DNA of 64,000 nucleotides from Ctena decussata. Its lineage: Eukaryota; Mollusca; Bivalvia; Lucinida; Lucinidae. The DNA is taken from contig OZ022498.1 in NCBI GenBank assembly GCA_963989385.1, positions 105,757,298 to 105,821,297 on the forward strand, written 5' to 3'. A program made the translations under genes and the position numbers. Of this stretch, positions 1 to 10,478 are shown in pieces. Position 1 is the stretch's first letter; each line of letters starts with the position of its first letter. Under the pieces are notes generated by a model that saw only the letters and a list, made by a program, of their open reading frames with translations, had not been told where the DNA came from and searched no databases.

Positions 1-179
1 TATGGGTGATCTGAATATCACATGACAAACATTATTGGAAGTCACATGATGTGGCTCATAGATGATCTCTTCATGCTGATCACCTTAAAATGTTCAATAT
101 TTTGCCTTTCTAAGGGAGGCTAGTATAGAGAGCTATTTTTTTCCCTTTGTTACAACCTTCAGATATATTGTATACATAC

Positions 180-401
180 CTCATCCTTGATCCTGTTAGA
201 CTCCATCATGAGCTGTTCAACATCCACACTTGGTATCTGTACTGCATTAGCTGCCGAGTACAGGTCGAGAGCTTGTTCATACGCCTCTACCGACATGTTG
301 AGAGCCTTCTCGGCAAAGAACTTGGTTTGTTCATATAATCTCTGTGCATTGTTGGCTTTGGTCCTGAGATCTTGGATTTCTTGCATAATATTCCCTGGCA
401 T
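180..401 (-). CDS. LAMC1: Laminin gamma-1-like, exon 18 (coiled coil)
   Basis: This 74-codon exon continues the alpha-helical domain that assembles laminin trimers. It starts after a tcacag acceptor at ATGCCAGGG and ends at a GATGAG|gtatgt donor; both boundaries are phase 0. The peptide contains QEIQDLRTKANNAQRLYEQT and ends SNRIKDE. It resembles the vertebrate gamma-1 stretch around NRKYEQAKNISQDLEKQA through ENEANNIKMEAENL. Heptad-like hydrophobic spacing and the lack of cysteines fit coiled coil. It covers about residues 1247-1320 of the chain when counted from the ATG at 52114. The gene continues beyond the left edge: about 300 more residues would be expected from family length. Confidence 0.93.
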
Positions 402-1889
402 CTGTGATATTTAAGCAAAACAGAATATAGGACAGTTCTTTCATGAAACTATCATATTTCTTTGTTTTAAGATGGTTATTTCCATCCAAAACAATCCCAA
501 AAATCTAGATCCCTCATATAAGACCTATCTAGATTTTTGGGATAAAAACCCATCTCATATCAGAATTTTTATATCTGGGGTCATTCTAGAGATGGAAAAA
601 CACCGCTATATAGCAGAATAAATCTGGTACTTGTTAAAACATGGATTTGGATATAACATGGTCATACATGTATCTTGGCCCTCAGTGCATTGGTATTATA
701 AAGTAACTTAAATACTTTTGTAAAATTATCCATTTAGAGCATGATTCACTCGAAACAAGGTCAGTTCTTATGAACCTAAACACAGTATTATATGGGACTG
801 CACTTTAGTTTACCTGTCAAACATATCTGGACAAAAAATGCTCCAGCGAAGTTCATACTCATAGCAAACTGCTTCTAAAGACCGGAGTCTGCACTGCTTG
901 CCAACAGCGTATTAAAGTATCTCTTGATATGCCGAACAGTTTAGTTTTGCCAAAGTTTGAAGATGTCCACAAATTTGCCGTAATGATCAGGGCCAAGTTG
1001 TTCAAAGCATTGTTAGCTTAACCAAGTTAGCCAAAGATGCGTTAGGCCTTATAGTAACCATCAAGGGTCTTATTATTTTTTGCTGAAAATGTGAGGAGCT
1101 TTTGCACTGCAAAAGCCCTTCACACTGTTTCAGCAAAAAAGGCAGTGTTTTTACATATAATACATTGAAAATTTCATGTCTCGTTAACTAACGACCTCAT
1201 TAGTTTGAACAAATGGGCAATTTTGAGACAATTTTTTTGTTATTTCTCAATGAAAACATATGCTGTGACTGTGATCCCTCATTAGAACTGTCTCACCCAG
1301 ATGGCTCTAATGTGCGTCACAACATGTTTCATGTAGAAATATGGAAAAATATCCTTGTATTGTCCCTGTTAGTCATCCTTATTTGCAGCACTGATGATGA
1401 TCTACATAGTGCATTAACAGTCCCCTGATTAGTGTTCTGGCTATTTCAATTTGAATGTCTTAAGCATAATCATTAATTTTAAAAATATATGCGATTTAGT
1501 CTTGTGTTTTATACTGTAAATATGCTTTTTCTATGTTTTTTTTTTGTTTGCATGCTGTTTTGTAGTGCATCTACACAAAACTGAAAGCTGATTTTTAAAT
1601 GTTTTGCTGAATGTTTCTGCAAACACTTGCCTAATTTTTATTCACAAATGACTTATCAATACAAAACAAACTGTGATACTCTAGGTATCTGAGCTACTTG
1701 TTGGAAACATTTAATCAAAGAGAGAATCTTTTTCTCCACTGTGCCAAATTATGGAAGTTTGCTCTCTGTAATACTGTCTGCATCAAAAAGTACCATGTCA
1801 AACCCGTAAGTTCTATCAATTCAAATTAACCTTTGAGCTGCCTAAAAATCTAGGCAAGCAAAACTTCATTATTATTTCAGATAACCTAC
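402..1889 (-). other. Intron 17 with two MITE-like repeats
   Basis: No coding potential is seen between exons 17 and 18. A palindromic repeat with the motif caatcccaaaaatctagatc lies near 480-625; related copies occur near 4780-4875, 8050-8110 and 48825-48905. A second inverted-repeat element lies at about 988-1219 (family with TIR cagggcccagttgttcaaa). Confidence 0.6.
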
Positions 1890-2293
1890 CTGTAGTGTAT
1901 CCATGGCAAGCTGCAGAGCCTCATTAGAGGTCTCCAGAGCCTTCTTGGACAACATTTCTATTCTTTTAGCTTCTTCTAACTGTCTCATAGACATCTCCTT
2001 TGCCTCTGTGGCAATATCTGTCATCTGTGATGACTGCTGACCAAACCTGTCCAGGGCACTCTTTGCTCTCTGTAACGCTGCCTGTCCTTCTACATCAATG
2101 TAGTTCTCCGCAGCTTTTAGAGCCATTTCTGCTCTCTCGATAGCTTCCTCTGCTGCCATGATGTCGTCCATGCTGCCCTTGGCCGTGTTACCAGCTGTGA
2201 TGATATTGCTTGTGATTTGTCCACAGCGACCAAGAACGTCTTGGATGCTCTGACGCAACATCTGCAGCTGTTGACCCATGCTTCCGTCGTCAG
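1890..2293 (-). CDS. LAMC1: Laminin gamma-1-like, exon 17 (coiled coil)
   Basis: This exon encodes 134 complete codons of alpha-helical domain II/I (residues about 1112-1246), which pairs with alpha and beta chains. It opens after cctcag with two bases completing a phase 1 codon (SDDGSMGQQLQML) and closes at CTACAG|gtaggt in phase 0. The sequence is rich in Ala, Glu, Gln and Leu, with segments such as AAEEAIERAEMALKAAENY and ALQRAKSALDRF. There are no prolines in the long helix, and the only cysteine is in GRCGQ. The vertebrate equivalent follows the QDVKDVDQNLM region. Confidence 0.93.
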
Positions 2294-2647
2294 CTGAGGA
2301 AGAATATTGACCAAGGGAATGTAAACAGGGAAGTTTTTGAGATTTTTAATTTACAGAAACATTTTGCAAAGCTTTAAATCTGTGGCCCCCATAACAGTTT
2401 TTGTACTGATAAAAACTGTAACCCTTTCGTGATAGCTTTATTCTGTGAATCTTCACATTCTCTTGGAAACAAAAAGAACAGCAGCTCTAAGTCGCTGGAT
2501 GCTGAGTCTGTTATCAGGAAGATACTAGATCTGATCATTAAATTAGCATCAAACTAATTTGCATACCTGTATAGTCTTTGCTTTTCATTTTCAAATTAAT
2601 TTTTCTTTACACTATAATTGATGAATACCACCTGGATCAAGTCACCT

Positions 2648-2977
2648 GGGGCCGTATTTATAAAACGACTTAAGTGGTTGCCATGCTGTTGCTAAGGCTG
2701 AATTTCTATGAAGGAGATTCCCCACAGCTATGAATTTAGTTGGACGGACACCCGGCGCCAGGTGTGTGCAACTATGGTTACGTACCGTTGAGCCACTTGG
2801 GTAACGTCGATACGAGAATTGAACAGAACAGAACAAAAAATGAATTTAGCTCTGGAGGAACAGTCTGTTTCAGACTGTTCCTCCAGAGCAAATTTCATAG
2901 TTGTGAATCTCCAACATAGAAATTTAGCCTTAGCAACAGCATAGCAACCACTTAAGTCGTTTTATAAATACTGCCCC
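2648..2977. mobile_element. Long-inverted-repeat MITE, interrupted copy
   Basis: The two arms read ggggccgtatttataaaacg and its inverse near 2955-2977. Both arms carry the gttgctaaggct motif, and the centre is a palindrome around cagtctgtttcagactg. A second, uninterrupted copy lies at 59041-59261. About 100 bp of unrelated sequence (2742-2837) interrupts this copy. Confidence 0.8.
2742..2837 (+). mobile_element. Short retroposon inserted in the MITE
   Basis: A ~100 bp insert is absent from the sister MITE at 59041-59261. It ends in an A-rich tail (gaacagaacagaacaaaaaa) and is flanked by a 10-bp direct repeat ATGAATTTAG (about 2730-2741 and 2838-2849). A-tail plus target duplication indicates retroposition. 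It is too short and diverged for a family assignment; it could be a SINE or a 5'-truncated LINE tail. Confidence 0.65.
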
Positions 2978-3057
2978 TGAGATGCTTTTTTATTACATGC
3001 AGAGTTCCAGACAAAGGGGAGTTTCAAGGATGATTGACAGCATTTTTCTTAATTCTC

Positions 3058-3257
3058 AGAGCTCTAGATAAGAGGGAGTATTTGATGATAATTAAGGATA
3101 ATTTTTCTTATTTCTCATCAAAACCATATGTTGTGACCCCTCATCTGAACCGTCTCATCGAGACGGTTCAGATGAGGGGTCACAACGTATGTTTTTATGC
3201 AGAATTAACAAAAATTATCCCTAATTATCACCAAATACTCCCTCTTATATAGAGCTA
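3058..3257. mobile_element. Palindromic MITE (agctccagataag family)
   Basis: The element starts agagctctagataagaggg and ends ctcttatatagagct. Long arms converge on a central cgtctcatcgagacgg palindrome. Family copies occur at about 7439-7635, 8151-8350, 10890-11169, 22600-22950 (interrupted) and 32429-32627; partial copies lie near 47870 and 49050. Confidence 0.75.
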
Positions 3258-3605
3258 TGAATTCTCACTTAAAATATCTCATTAAAACTGTCTAGGCAAG
3301 ACTATCAAGTAGGGGGCCACACTGTTTTTTATGGAGATTTAACTGACTATCCATTCTAATCTGGACCTCTGTTATAAGAACCAGTTCTGATTGTAAGATT
3401 TAGCACTTTTAAAAAGTGCCAAAACCAAAATAAGTTAAATTTGCCAACAGTGTAGCTCCAGATGAGATGGCTCATAATGAGCTACCTTATCTTGATCTAC
3501 ACTTTTTGCCCTCTAGTCCTTAAATTCTTAAATATGTGTAGTTTGAACAAAATATTATTTAAGATTTCGCAGATGTAAATTTGTTGTCAATAAAAGTTTA
3601 CTCAC

Positions 3606-3797
3606 ATGATGCACCTCTGGCTTCATTCAGCAGTATGTTGATCGAATCATTCACTTTGCCAATCTGTTCAGTGAACTGAGTGTCATTAAAGGCATCGGGA
3701 TCATTGCCAATGTTCAATATCAGGTTGTTCAGCTCTCGTAGTTTACCACGATGGATGTTCACTCTCTCCTGCACAAGGCTGTAGCATGGTGGGCAGT
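3606..3797 (-). CDS. LAMC1: Laminin gamma-1-like, exon 16 (LE/coiled-coil junction)
   Basis: The exon begins after ttttacag with DCPPCYSLVQERVNIHRGK, the equivalent of vertebrate ECPACYRLVKDKV. This is the point where the last LE module gives way to the trimerising coiled coil. The paired cysteines (CPPC) are the ones that in this family make interchain disulfides at the top of the long arm. It ends ARGASx at a donor gtgagt, phase 1 on both sides (residues about 1048-1111). NDT and NDS are potential N-glycosylation sites. Confidence 0.94.
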
Positions 3798-5202
3798 CTG
3801 TAAAAGGTATGAAGTTATGAAGTTTATGAACTCCCTTCAAGGCGCGGAGCAATATTCATTTCACAAGAATTGTGGTAAAGATACTGTGATGAAATTAATT
3901 CATGAAGTCAATTAAATCAACTTTTGTGACCTAATATTTGCTCCCCTGGACAAAGTAACCTTCCCAAAATAGGCTCTACTCTTCTATGAAAAAGAATCTG
4001 CTCCTAAGAGAGCAGATTCTTTCCATTATGAGTTCAGCAATATTAAGAAGGGAAACAAAAATGAAAAATAGTAGAGTTGCTTCCCCTGAAATGTACCCAT
4101 TCACTTTAAGATCATCACTATGGTTCTTGCATCTTCTACATAGACAAGACAAGGCCAAATCCGACTGCATGAATGCACCTGCTGATCTGAGTCCTCAATT
4201 CTCTCATGACGAGGCCCCTTATCCCACTACACAGTTCCTATGGGCCTCATTTAGTGAACAAGATAATAGCTCGCCTGACAGCGCTTTGCCCATCACATAA
4301 AAAAATTAACGTAAAACTTTAACATTTTGCCGATGCCAACACCGTAGGTAGTGCAATAGCTCTTCCTGTACATTGGTACAGGCGAGCTAAAAAGAGTCTT
4401 AAAGCAAGTGCACCCTGTAACTGGCTCTGACTAGCCTGAACATTTACATGGTCTTATTACAGCCTTCACTGTGTGCTCCATGGATAGCCAAGGATCACAG
4501 GCTTTTTCATGCAAACAATTAAGACTGACCAGACTGTATATCTGTGCACTCTGATCTGAGTCTTAGGTGGGCACACATCATTAGACACATTTTGGTTCAA
4601 CATAGAATGAATGCTTAATTTATTTATAGATGCTCAACCCTGGAAAGGGCATATAGCATCTAAGGTTCAACATAGACCATATTTTAGTTAAAAAATAATT
4701 CCATACGGGCTATACCATTCTTATTTGGCTATCAAACAGGGTTTTCTCTCTCTAGAACGACCCCAAACAAATCAGTCTTCTGAAATACTGCAATAATATG
4801 GGTTTTCACCCCAAAATAATCCCATAGATCTAGGTCTGTTTTATAAGATGGATCTAGATCTATGGGATTGTTTTGGAAGGGAAAAAGCTCAGTCATATAC
4901 CCAAAGAAATAGAGGAAACGCATGTAGTTGGACAGACTTGTCTGAGCAGATAGTGTAAATCCTAAAAGAATCAGGAACATCAACGGGTTCGAGCGGTTAA
5001 CCCTTCAAATTTCGGACCACAGGATTAGGTTTTGAGCCCCGCTGAAGGCGAGATTCTGGCCAAACCTACAGGGTGCTACATTACACAGAGCCTTCATAAT
5101 CACCTATCAATTATCCATGACTGTAATATATGTACTGTTGAAAAACTGTTAAATGCAAAGTCATCATCCATCCAGCTTTAAGGTTTGTTTGGCGCTACTT
5201 AC
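3798..5202 (-). other. Intron 15 with repeats and a SINE beside the donor of exon 15
   Basis: It contains a partial copy of the ggagcagattctttcc repeat (about 3965-4110), a caatccc/tctagatc palindrome (about 4780-4875) and a tRNA-like SINE at about 4985-5185. No laminin coding sequence is missing between exons 15 and 16. Confidence 0.6.
4985..5185 (+). mobile_element. tRNA-derived SINE, diverged copy
   Basis: The copy carries a B-box-like ggttttgagcccc followed by the same body and tail as the copies at 22694-22890 and 36422-36600 (tgactgt... aaaactgttaaatgcaaagtcatcatccatcca). It ends fewer than 20 bp from the exon 15 boundary at 5203. The head is degraded, so family assignment rests on the B-box region and tail. 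Confidence 0.55.
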
Positions 5203-5340
5203 CGATACATCCGGCAGTGATATTGTACTTGTTTTCCATACATCTGTCACATCTCTTCCCTTCTATTCCCTCATTACAGGGACAGTTACCGTAGTCGTCA
5301 CACTGCATGTCCATAGACCCCTCAGGATCACAGTTACATG
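5203..5340 (-). CDS. LAMC1: Laminin gamma-1-like, exon 15 (LE module)
   Basis: This exon encodes most of the final laminin EGF-like repeat before the coiled coil: [20 protein letters not shown], then [19 protein letters not shown], ending AGCIG. The eight-cysteine spacing and GxxCDRC are typical LE features. It matches vertebrate PCDCHPEGSLSLQCKDDGRC. Acceptor ttttag, donor gtaagt, phase 1 on both sides (residues about 1002-1047). Symmetrical phase 1 exons fit the duplication history of LE modules. Confidence 0.95.
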
Positions 5341-5576
5341 CTAAAATCAGACCAAGACATTATTTACATTATAAAGAATGTCACTATCAACTAATACAAA
5401 AACATCCATTTATTTATAAGTAAAAACATGTCAGTCAGCCTGTCCATTTTGTATCATTAAATATCATATACTGATTTCTTTGTCAACTAAATTTTTGCAC
5501 TTGCCATAGAAGACCTAGTGCTTACCAAATTACGGCCATATTAATCTTAGATCTAGGAGATAAATGTATTCAAAAT

Positions 5577-5707
5577 TGTCATTTGGGGAGGTAAATTGTC
5601 GGTTTTATGGTCTGAAATTTCGTTTTACGGCGACGCGCCAGCGGAGCCGTAAAAGGGAATTTGCGACCATAAAACCGATGATTTACCTCACCAAATGACA
5701 ATTTTCA
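5577..5707. repeat. Inverted repeat with hairpin potential
   Basis: The left arm aattgtcatttggggagg and right arm cctcaccaaatgacaatt pair across about 130 bp. The inner arms around cggttttatggtc also pair. The sequence ctaatgcactt near 5727 recurs inverted as aagtgcattag near 5927, so the whole may be a larger element of about 350 bp. Confidence 0.6.
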
Positions 5708-6185
5708 ATATAGTTATCCCCATTCTAATGCACTTTTAACAAATTTTCACCTTTCAAAGCATACTTCTTAGCACCCATTGCAAGCGCTTTCAGCAGCGTA
5801 AAACCAAACGTCAGCCAAAGAGAAGCGACGTTTTATAATGATGTCGGGTTTGCGACAGTATACCGTAGAATTTACTCTCACAAATTCTTGACGTTATCCA
5901 ATCAGACGTCGCGTTACATACGTAAGTGCATTAGAATGGCAAATTGGAAAAATATAAGCAAAATTAAACATGACAGAACCTCAACACACTCTCACCTCTA
6001 AATATGAACCTCACTAGAACAGCCAGGTCTGAAAATGCCAGTCTAATGAGGGACCCTAACATACTAACATAAATTTTGATTTTTTCATTGGAAGAAATAT
6101 TATGAATCATCTAAGAATTAAGCTGGAAAATTTATTCAAGTATTTCTTTAGGTGTATGGGTAAACTTTCACATTTTTTTTCCATT

Positions 6186-6424
6186 TGAGCCGCGACACGA
6201 CAAAACCAACAATGTGGTTGTGCGCCCAGCGCAGACTCAGATCAGCCTGGGCATCCGCCCAGTCTGATCAGAGTCTTCACCGTCCGCATGGATGTAGCTT
6301 AGGCCCTTAGCTACCCTTTAAGCGCAAAACGAAGACTCTAATCAGACTGGGCGGATGCCCAGGCTGATCTGAGTCTGCGCTGGGTGCACAACCACATTGT
6401 TGGTTTTCTCGTGTCTCCGCTCAT
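6186..6424. mobile_element. MITE of the gagccgcgacacga family, copy 1
   Basis: About 240 bp, palindromic overall. It starts tgagccgcgacacgacaaaa and ends with the complement. Inner arms carry cagactcagatcagcctggg and its inverse. Eight copies occur in this window (6186, 9096, 17785, 19519, 31285, 34650, 39762, 63139). None has coding capacity, so it is non-autonomous. Confidence 0.85.
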
Positions 6425-6636
6425 TTCTTCAAACAAAGGAACTTCTCTGACTTCCTGTTTGTTTCTTTGTATGACAATGCTCTTATAAAATGGTGTCTTC
6501 TCTTAAAGGAAAGAATTTGCTCATGTGGAGCAAATTAATTTAAGAGCTGATTCTAAATGAAAGGGTGCAATAATGAAGATGGTAGATGCCCCCCATGACA
6601 GAGTAGCCATAAACCTTAATCTTGAGGTCTGCTTAC

Positions 6637-6789
6637 CAGTACATCCAACAATTCCGAAGCCATAGTAGAACCTCTGACACTGATCGCAGTTGCGCCCAGT
6701 CACTCCAGGTTTACATTGACACTGCCCAGTAACCAGATCACATGTACTGTTCAATGAGCCTGTCGCATCACACAAGCATGGCTCACAAC
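6637..6789 (-). CDS. LAMC1: Laminin gamma-1-like, exon 14 (LE module)
   Basis: The exon encodes [20 protein letters not shown], then [20 protein letters not shown], ending FGIVGCT; this is one LE repeat. It matches vertebrate RCDCHALGSTNGQCDIRTGQ and following. Eight cysteines in LE spacing are visible. The acceptor is gaacag and the donor gtaagc, phase 1 on both sides (residues about 951-1001). NST is a potential N-glycan site. Confidence 0.95.
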
Positions 6790-7166
6790 CTGTTCATGGA
6801 AAGGATAAAATTTCTTCTATTGAAATCTGTCTTTATACAGGAAATAGACATCATTATATGTATGCTTACAACTAATATTTGGTAAACTTATTGTAAATCA
6901 TTATTTTTTTCATCTTATATTAACCACTCAACTATACTGATCTACCTTAATAATCCAATCAATTATAATCATGGCTCTCTCTTAGCTGTAGATCTGCAGG
7001 CGGCAGTAAGGCTAAGACAAAGTGTTTCTATCATTACTGCATTGTCCCCACAATGCCATGATGTGTGAAGCTTTTGACTTTATGTTTGAAAAACTAAAGT
7101 CTCATTAACTAATGATGTTGTTAGTTTTGAACAACTGAGACCTTATGGGTTATTTCCTATACTTAC
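6790..7166 (-). other. Intron 13
   Basis: A short intron of 377 bp, AT-rich, with nothing recognised beyond a possible fragment of the cagttgttcaaa MITE family near 7080-7140. Confidence 0.55.
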
Positions 7167-7313
7167 CTTGGCCACTGTCGAGGTTCCAGTAGCCCTCCTC
7201 ACATCGATCACATTGCCGTCCTCTAACATTGGGTAGACATGGACAAGCTCCAGAAGCTGCCTCACACGATAACACCCCTGCACTCACTGTTCCTGGTGGG
7301 TAACAGTTACAGG
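7167..7313 (-). CDS. LAMC1: Laminin gamma-1-like, exon 13 (LE module)
   Basis: The exon encodes [20 protein letters not shown], then [20 protein letters not shown], ending NLDSGQG. This is the LE repeat equivalent to vertebrate ACNCNLYGTMKQQSSCNPV to YNLQSGQGC. The acceptor is atttcag and the donor gtaagt, phase 1 on both sides (residues about 902-950). The [11 protein letters not shown] end is nearly the vertebrate sequence. Confidence 0.95.
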
Positions 7314-7438
7314 CTGAAATGAATGGTAAAGGTCATGATAATTTGTTGTTAGATTAAGGAAAATCACATATCAATATTCTTTAAAAATCTGACATATTAA
7401 AACATTTCCATATATGCATCAATGCCAAACCCATCTTC

Positions 7439-7635
7439 AGAGCTACAGATAAGGGGTATTCTAGGATAATTCACAGATAATTTTCTTTATTTCAAAACTG
7501 AGAACATATGATGTGAGTCCCATGAGAACCGCCTTGGCAAGATGTGTCTGATGAGGGTTCACAACTTACGCTTTTATTGTACAATAAGGAAAAATTATTC
7601 CTAAATTATCTATGTTACTCTATCTTATCTATAGC
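7439..7635. mobile_element. Palindromic MITE (agctccagataag family)
   Basis: Starts cagagctacagataagggg and ends cttatctatagcac. It is more diverged than the copy at 8151, and its central palindrome is disrupted (gccttggcaagatgtg). Confidence 0.65.
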
Positions 7636-8150
7636 ACAATTAACAGAGTCTCCAGTTTGGACAAACCCATATCTGTCCACTCTCTGGATATTATATGATG
7701 CTGATGTGGACATATCTCCATCTCTTTTTACCACTTTTATAAAGGGGAACAATTACTGTGACTTCTTGTTTGCTTCCCTGGACAACAAAGGCTTCCAGAA
7801 ATGGGTCAACTTTCAATGGAAAGATTTTGCTACTATCAATCTGGAAACACTCGAGACAGCCTTATTTATTCAACACTTCCTAAGTGCAAAGTTTCCCTAA
7901 AATCATACGATAGCAAAATGCCTATGGATTTTATCAATACAAAAATAAACCTGTTAGAGAATCGATAATGCTAAACTTCATAAATTCTACACTGAAACAT
8001 GAATAATAAACACAAGTCTTCAGTTATAAGACAAAAGTTCCTTTTCCCCAACAATCTCAAAGATAAAGATCAGTCTTGTTAGACACATCTAGACCTTTGG
8101 GATTGTTTTGGAACAGAAAAACATTTTATCACCAAATTAAGCAGACTGAC

Positions 8151-8350
8151 AGAGCTCCAGATAAGAAGAGGTACTGAGGATAATTCAAAGATAGTTTTTC
8201 TTATTTCTCAACGGAAACATATGCTGTGACCCCTCATTAGAACCGTCTCATCAAGACGGTTCTAATGTGGGGTCACAACATACGTTTTTGTGGAGAAATA
8301 TGGGTAATTACCCCTTTATTATCTCTGTTACCCCTTCTTATCTGGAGCAC
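8151..8350. mobile_element. Palindromic MITE (agctccagataag family)
   Basis: Starts agagctccagataagaagag and ends cttatctggagcac, with a central cgtctcatcaagacgg palindrome. This is one of the best preserved copies in the window. Confidence 0.8.
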
Positions 8351-8483
8351 TGGGCTGATTTACTGATTTGCTGTACTTTTATGGGAATAAACTCCCACCT
8401 AATAACCTAATAAATACAGTAATGTTCAAAACTAAGTAGTCACAAAAATTACTCAGTTTAATGTGTAAAGGTTCAAATCTTAC

Positions 8484-8596
8484 CTTGACAGTCACCCTTG
8501 GGAATAGCCAGTGGGTCACCATAGAAAGCGGGGAGACATTTATCACAGTTGAAGCCAGCTGTGTTGTATATACACTTCTTACATTCACCGGTTGAC
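8484..8596 (-). CDS. LAMC1: Laminin gamma-1-like, exon 12 (LE module)
   Basis: The exon completes the LE repeat that starts with the nidogen-binding loop: [20 protein letters not shown], then [17 protein letters not shown]. It matches vertebrate [20 protein letters not shown] almost residue for residue. The acceptor is atcccag (phase 2 entry, completing the Arg codon AG|G) and the donor gtaaga, phase 1 exit (residues about 864-901). Confidence 0.95.
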
Positions 8597-9680
8597 CTGG
8601 GATGAGAATTTTATGTATTAAGCAGGTAGTGTAAACTGAAAAGCAAAATGCATCCACAGACCCTAACTTGAGCAGCAAAATGAAAAGACTGATTAGAGCA
8701 ACAGTGCCCTGAACAGAAAGCAAATTAGCATACAAAAAAGTATTTGCATACACAGGTCTGGGCAACACTGCTTGCTATCTCATCTACATCTTTTGCACAC
8801 ATTACTGCATTGTTAATCCAAATGGTTCCTGTTTAAGACTATAACGGTAATAATTTTAGGTGTCCCAATTTTTAGAATTTTTTTGGTAAAGTCTGGAACT
8901 TCACACATACAGTTGACTGAAGCCTCATTATCTAAAACACTGATATCTCAAAGTACCCTCATATGTCACAGTAACTTTATGAAAAGTCTGCAAACAGCAT
9001 TTCGTATAATTCAACTCCTAATATCTCAAACTTCTGATATCTCAAAGTAAATTTTCTGGACCATTGCACTTTGACTTATGGGAGTCAACTGTATATGAGC
9101 TGCGACACGACAAAACCAACAAAGTGGTTGTGTGCCCAGCATAGACTCAGGTCAGCCTGGGCATCCGCCCTGTCTGATCAGACTCTTCGCTAAGCGCTGA
9201 AAAGGTAGCTAAGGGTCTAAGCTACCTCTGTGCGGACAGCAAACACTCTGATCAGACTGGGCGGATGCCCAGGCTGACCCGAGTCTATGCTTGGCACACA
9301 AACACTTTGTTGGTTTTGTCGTATCGCAGCTCATATGTACATGTATTTGCAAAGGTGTTTTGATAATGCCTTTTTGGCTATACAAAGCCTTTGTAGTAAT
9401 GACTGCGCACACTGGTTTTTCATAATCCTTATCCTTGTATTGAAATAAACTCAATGACCTTAAAATTGGTATAAATAAAAATATTTTTTTTTTTGTCCTA
9501 TGCTACTACATAAACCTGTTAGATACACAGCAAACAACGGAGACCAAAGTCAAACACAGCAAACAATGGGGACTGTAGTCAGACAACTCACTTATGAGTA
9601 GGTCTATCTACCCTGGAATGCTTAACTAAATATTTAGAGTTTTTGCCACAAAAATAAATTAAAAAACTAACACCACTCAC
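8597..9680 (-). other. Intron 11
   Basis: Contains a full MITE copy at 9096-9333 and otherwise AT-rich sequence with no recognised gene. The tandem-looking gacaaa/caaacaacggagacc near 9535-9580 is a short local duplication. Confidence 0.55.
9096..9333. mobile_element. MITE of the gagccgcgacacga family, copy 2
   Basis: Starts tgagctgcgacacgacaaaa and ends gtatcgcagctca; palindromic with the inner cagcctgggcatccgccc arms. The flanks are TA-rich on both sides (gtata / tatgt), so a duplicated target cannot be delimited. Confidence 0.8.
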
Positions 9681-9996
9681 CTGTTACAATTTCCAATAGC
9701 ATTAGGGTCAATATTTTCATTACACATACACCTCTGACATGGGCGCTCGTCACCGTACCAGCCCTTAGGATCACCATAGTAACCATCCAAACAAATATCA
9801 CACAGATTACCACCGTAACCCTCATCACACTGTGTACAGATGATCTCTCCCCCAGAGATCTGTACACAAGGGCCCTGGTTGGGGCAGGGGCATGGCTTAC
9901 AGTCTTCGTCAGTACCATCCCTGGCATCACCATAGAAACCAACAGCACACATCTCACAGTTATCGCCCCTAGTATTGTCTTGGCAGATGCATCGCC
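9681..9996 (-). CDS. LAMC1: Laminin gamma-1-like, exon 11 (LE modules, nidogen-binding loop)
   Basis: This exon carries the tail of one LE repeat (GRCICQDNTRGDNCEMCAVG), a complete repeat (PCPCPNQGPCVQISGGEIIC to GDPKGW), and the start of the next (CQRCMCNENIDPNAIGNCNR). The NIDPNAI segment, at 9695-9715, aligns with the vertebrate NIDPNAV loop. In mouse gamma-1 the Asp, Asn and Val of that loop are the main nidogen contacts; here Asp and Asn are kept and Val is Ile. The acceptor is tttcag and the donor gtgagt; phase 1 in, phase 2 out (residues about 759-863). Loss of the loop would be expected to weaken nidogen binding; its retention suggests that function is kept. Confidence 0.96.
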
Positions 9997-10389
9997 CTGA
10001 AACAGGTCATTTGGTTTTAACTAGCAGTTCTACATAAGAAAGACATTTTAAGGTCAACATTTGGGTATTTTTATTACAAAACAAGCTGGATCTCAACAGA
10101 AAGACTTTATTTCCCCAAATGTTTATCAACATAGCACAATGATTTGTTCTTCACCTATCATACATAATGGATGCCTGCTGGACAAAACATAACACACTGT
10201 ACTGTCTTGTACATAACGTAGAGTAGACACAATTTGCTGCAACTTCTTTCCTGAGTCGCTGGGATTTGAGAAAACAATATTTAAATTCAGATTATATACT
10301 CTTTGTTATAACTGAATGAATGACCTGCAGTTTTATTGCCCTTTAAACAGTATTTCAGTCATATCAAGCCAAGAAAGGGCAGTAATGAA

Positions 10390-10478
10390 AGGCTGTTTGC
10401 AATGGAGTCCTGTCAACAGCTGAGGGGTTCAGCTTCCAGGGAGCCAGTGCTTAACCCACTGAGCTATCAGGGGTCCTA
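10390..10478 (-). mobile_element. tRNA-derived SINE, fragment
   Basis: On the minus strand it reads ggacccctgatagctcagtg followed by ggttaagcactgg. The first part is a good RNA polymerase III A box of the same family as 36422-36600. The B box is degraded (gctgaacccctc). Confidence 0.6.

Larger units (their letters stand above)
2294..3605 (-). other. Intron 16 containing inverted-repeat elements
   Basis: The intron holds a MITE with a retroposon inserted in it (2648-2977) and a second palindromic MITE (about 3058-3257). No additional exon is needed, because exon 16 (phase 1) joins exon 17 directly in frame. Confidence 0.7.
5341..6636 (-). other. Intron 14
   Basis: It contains an inverted repeat at about 5580-5707, with arms tcatttggggaggtaaat and its complement, and a full palindromic MITE at 6186-6424. 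Otherwise no recognisable genes. Confidence 0.6.
7314..8483 (-). other. Intron 12 with two copies of one MITE family
   Basis: Two palindromic elements of the agctccagataag family lie at about 7439-7635 and 8151-8350. A fragment of the ccaccttaagg/ggtgtatgg repeat family lies near 7700-7870. No coding exon is missing. Confidence 0.6.
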
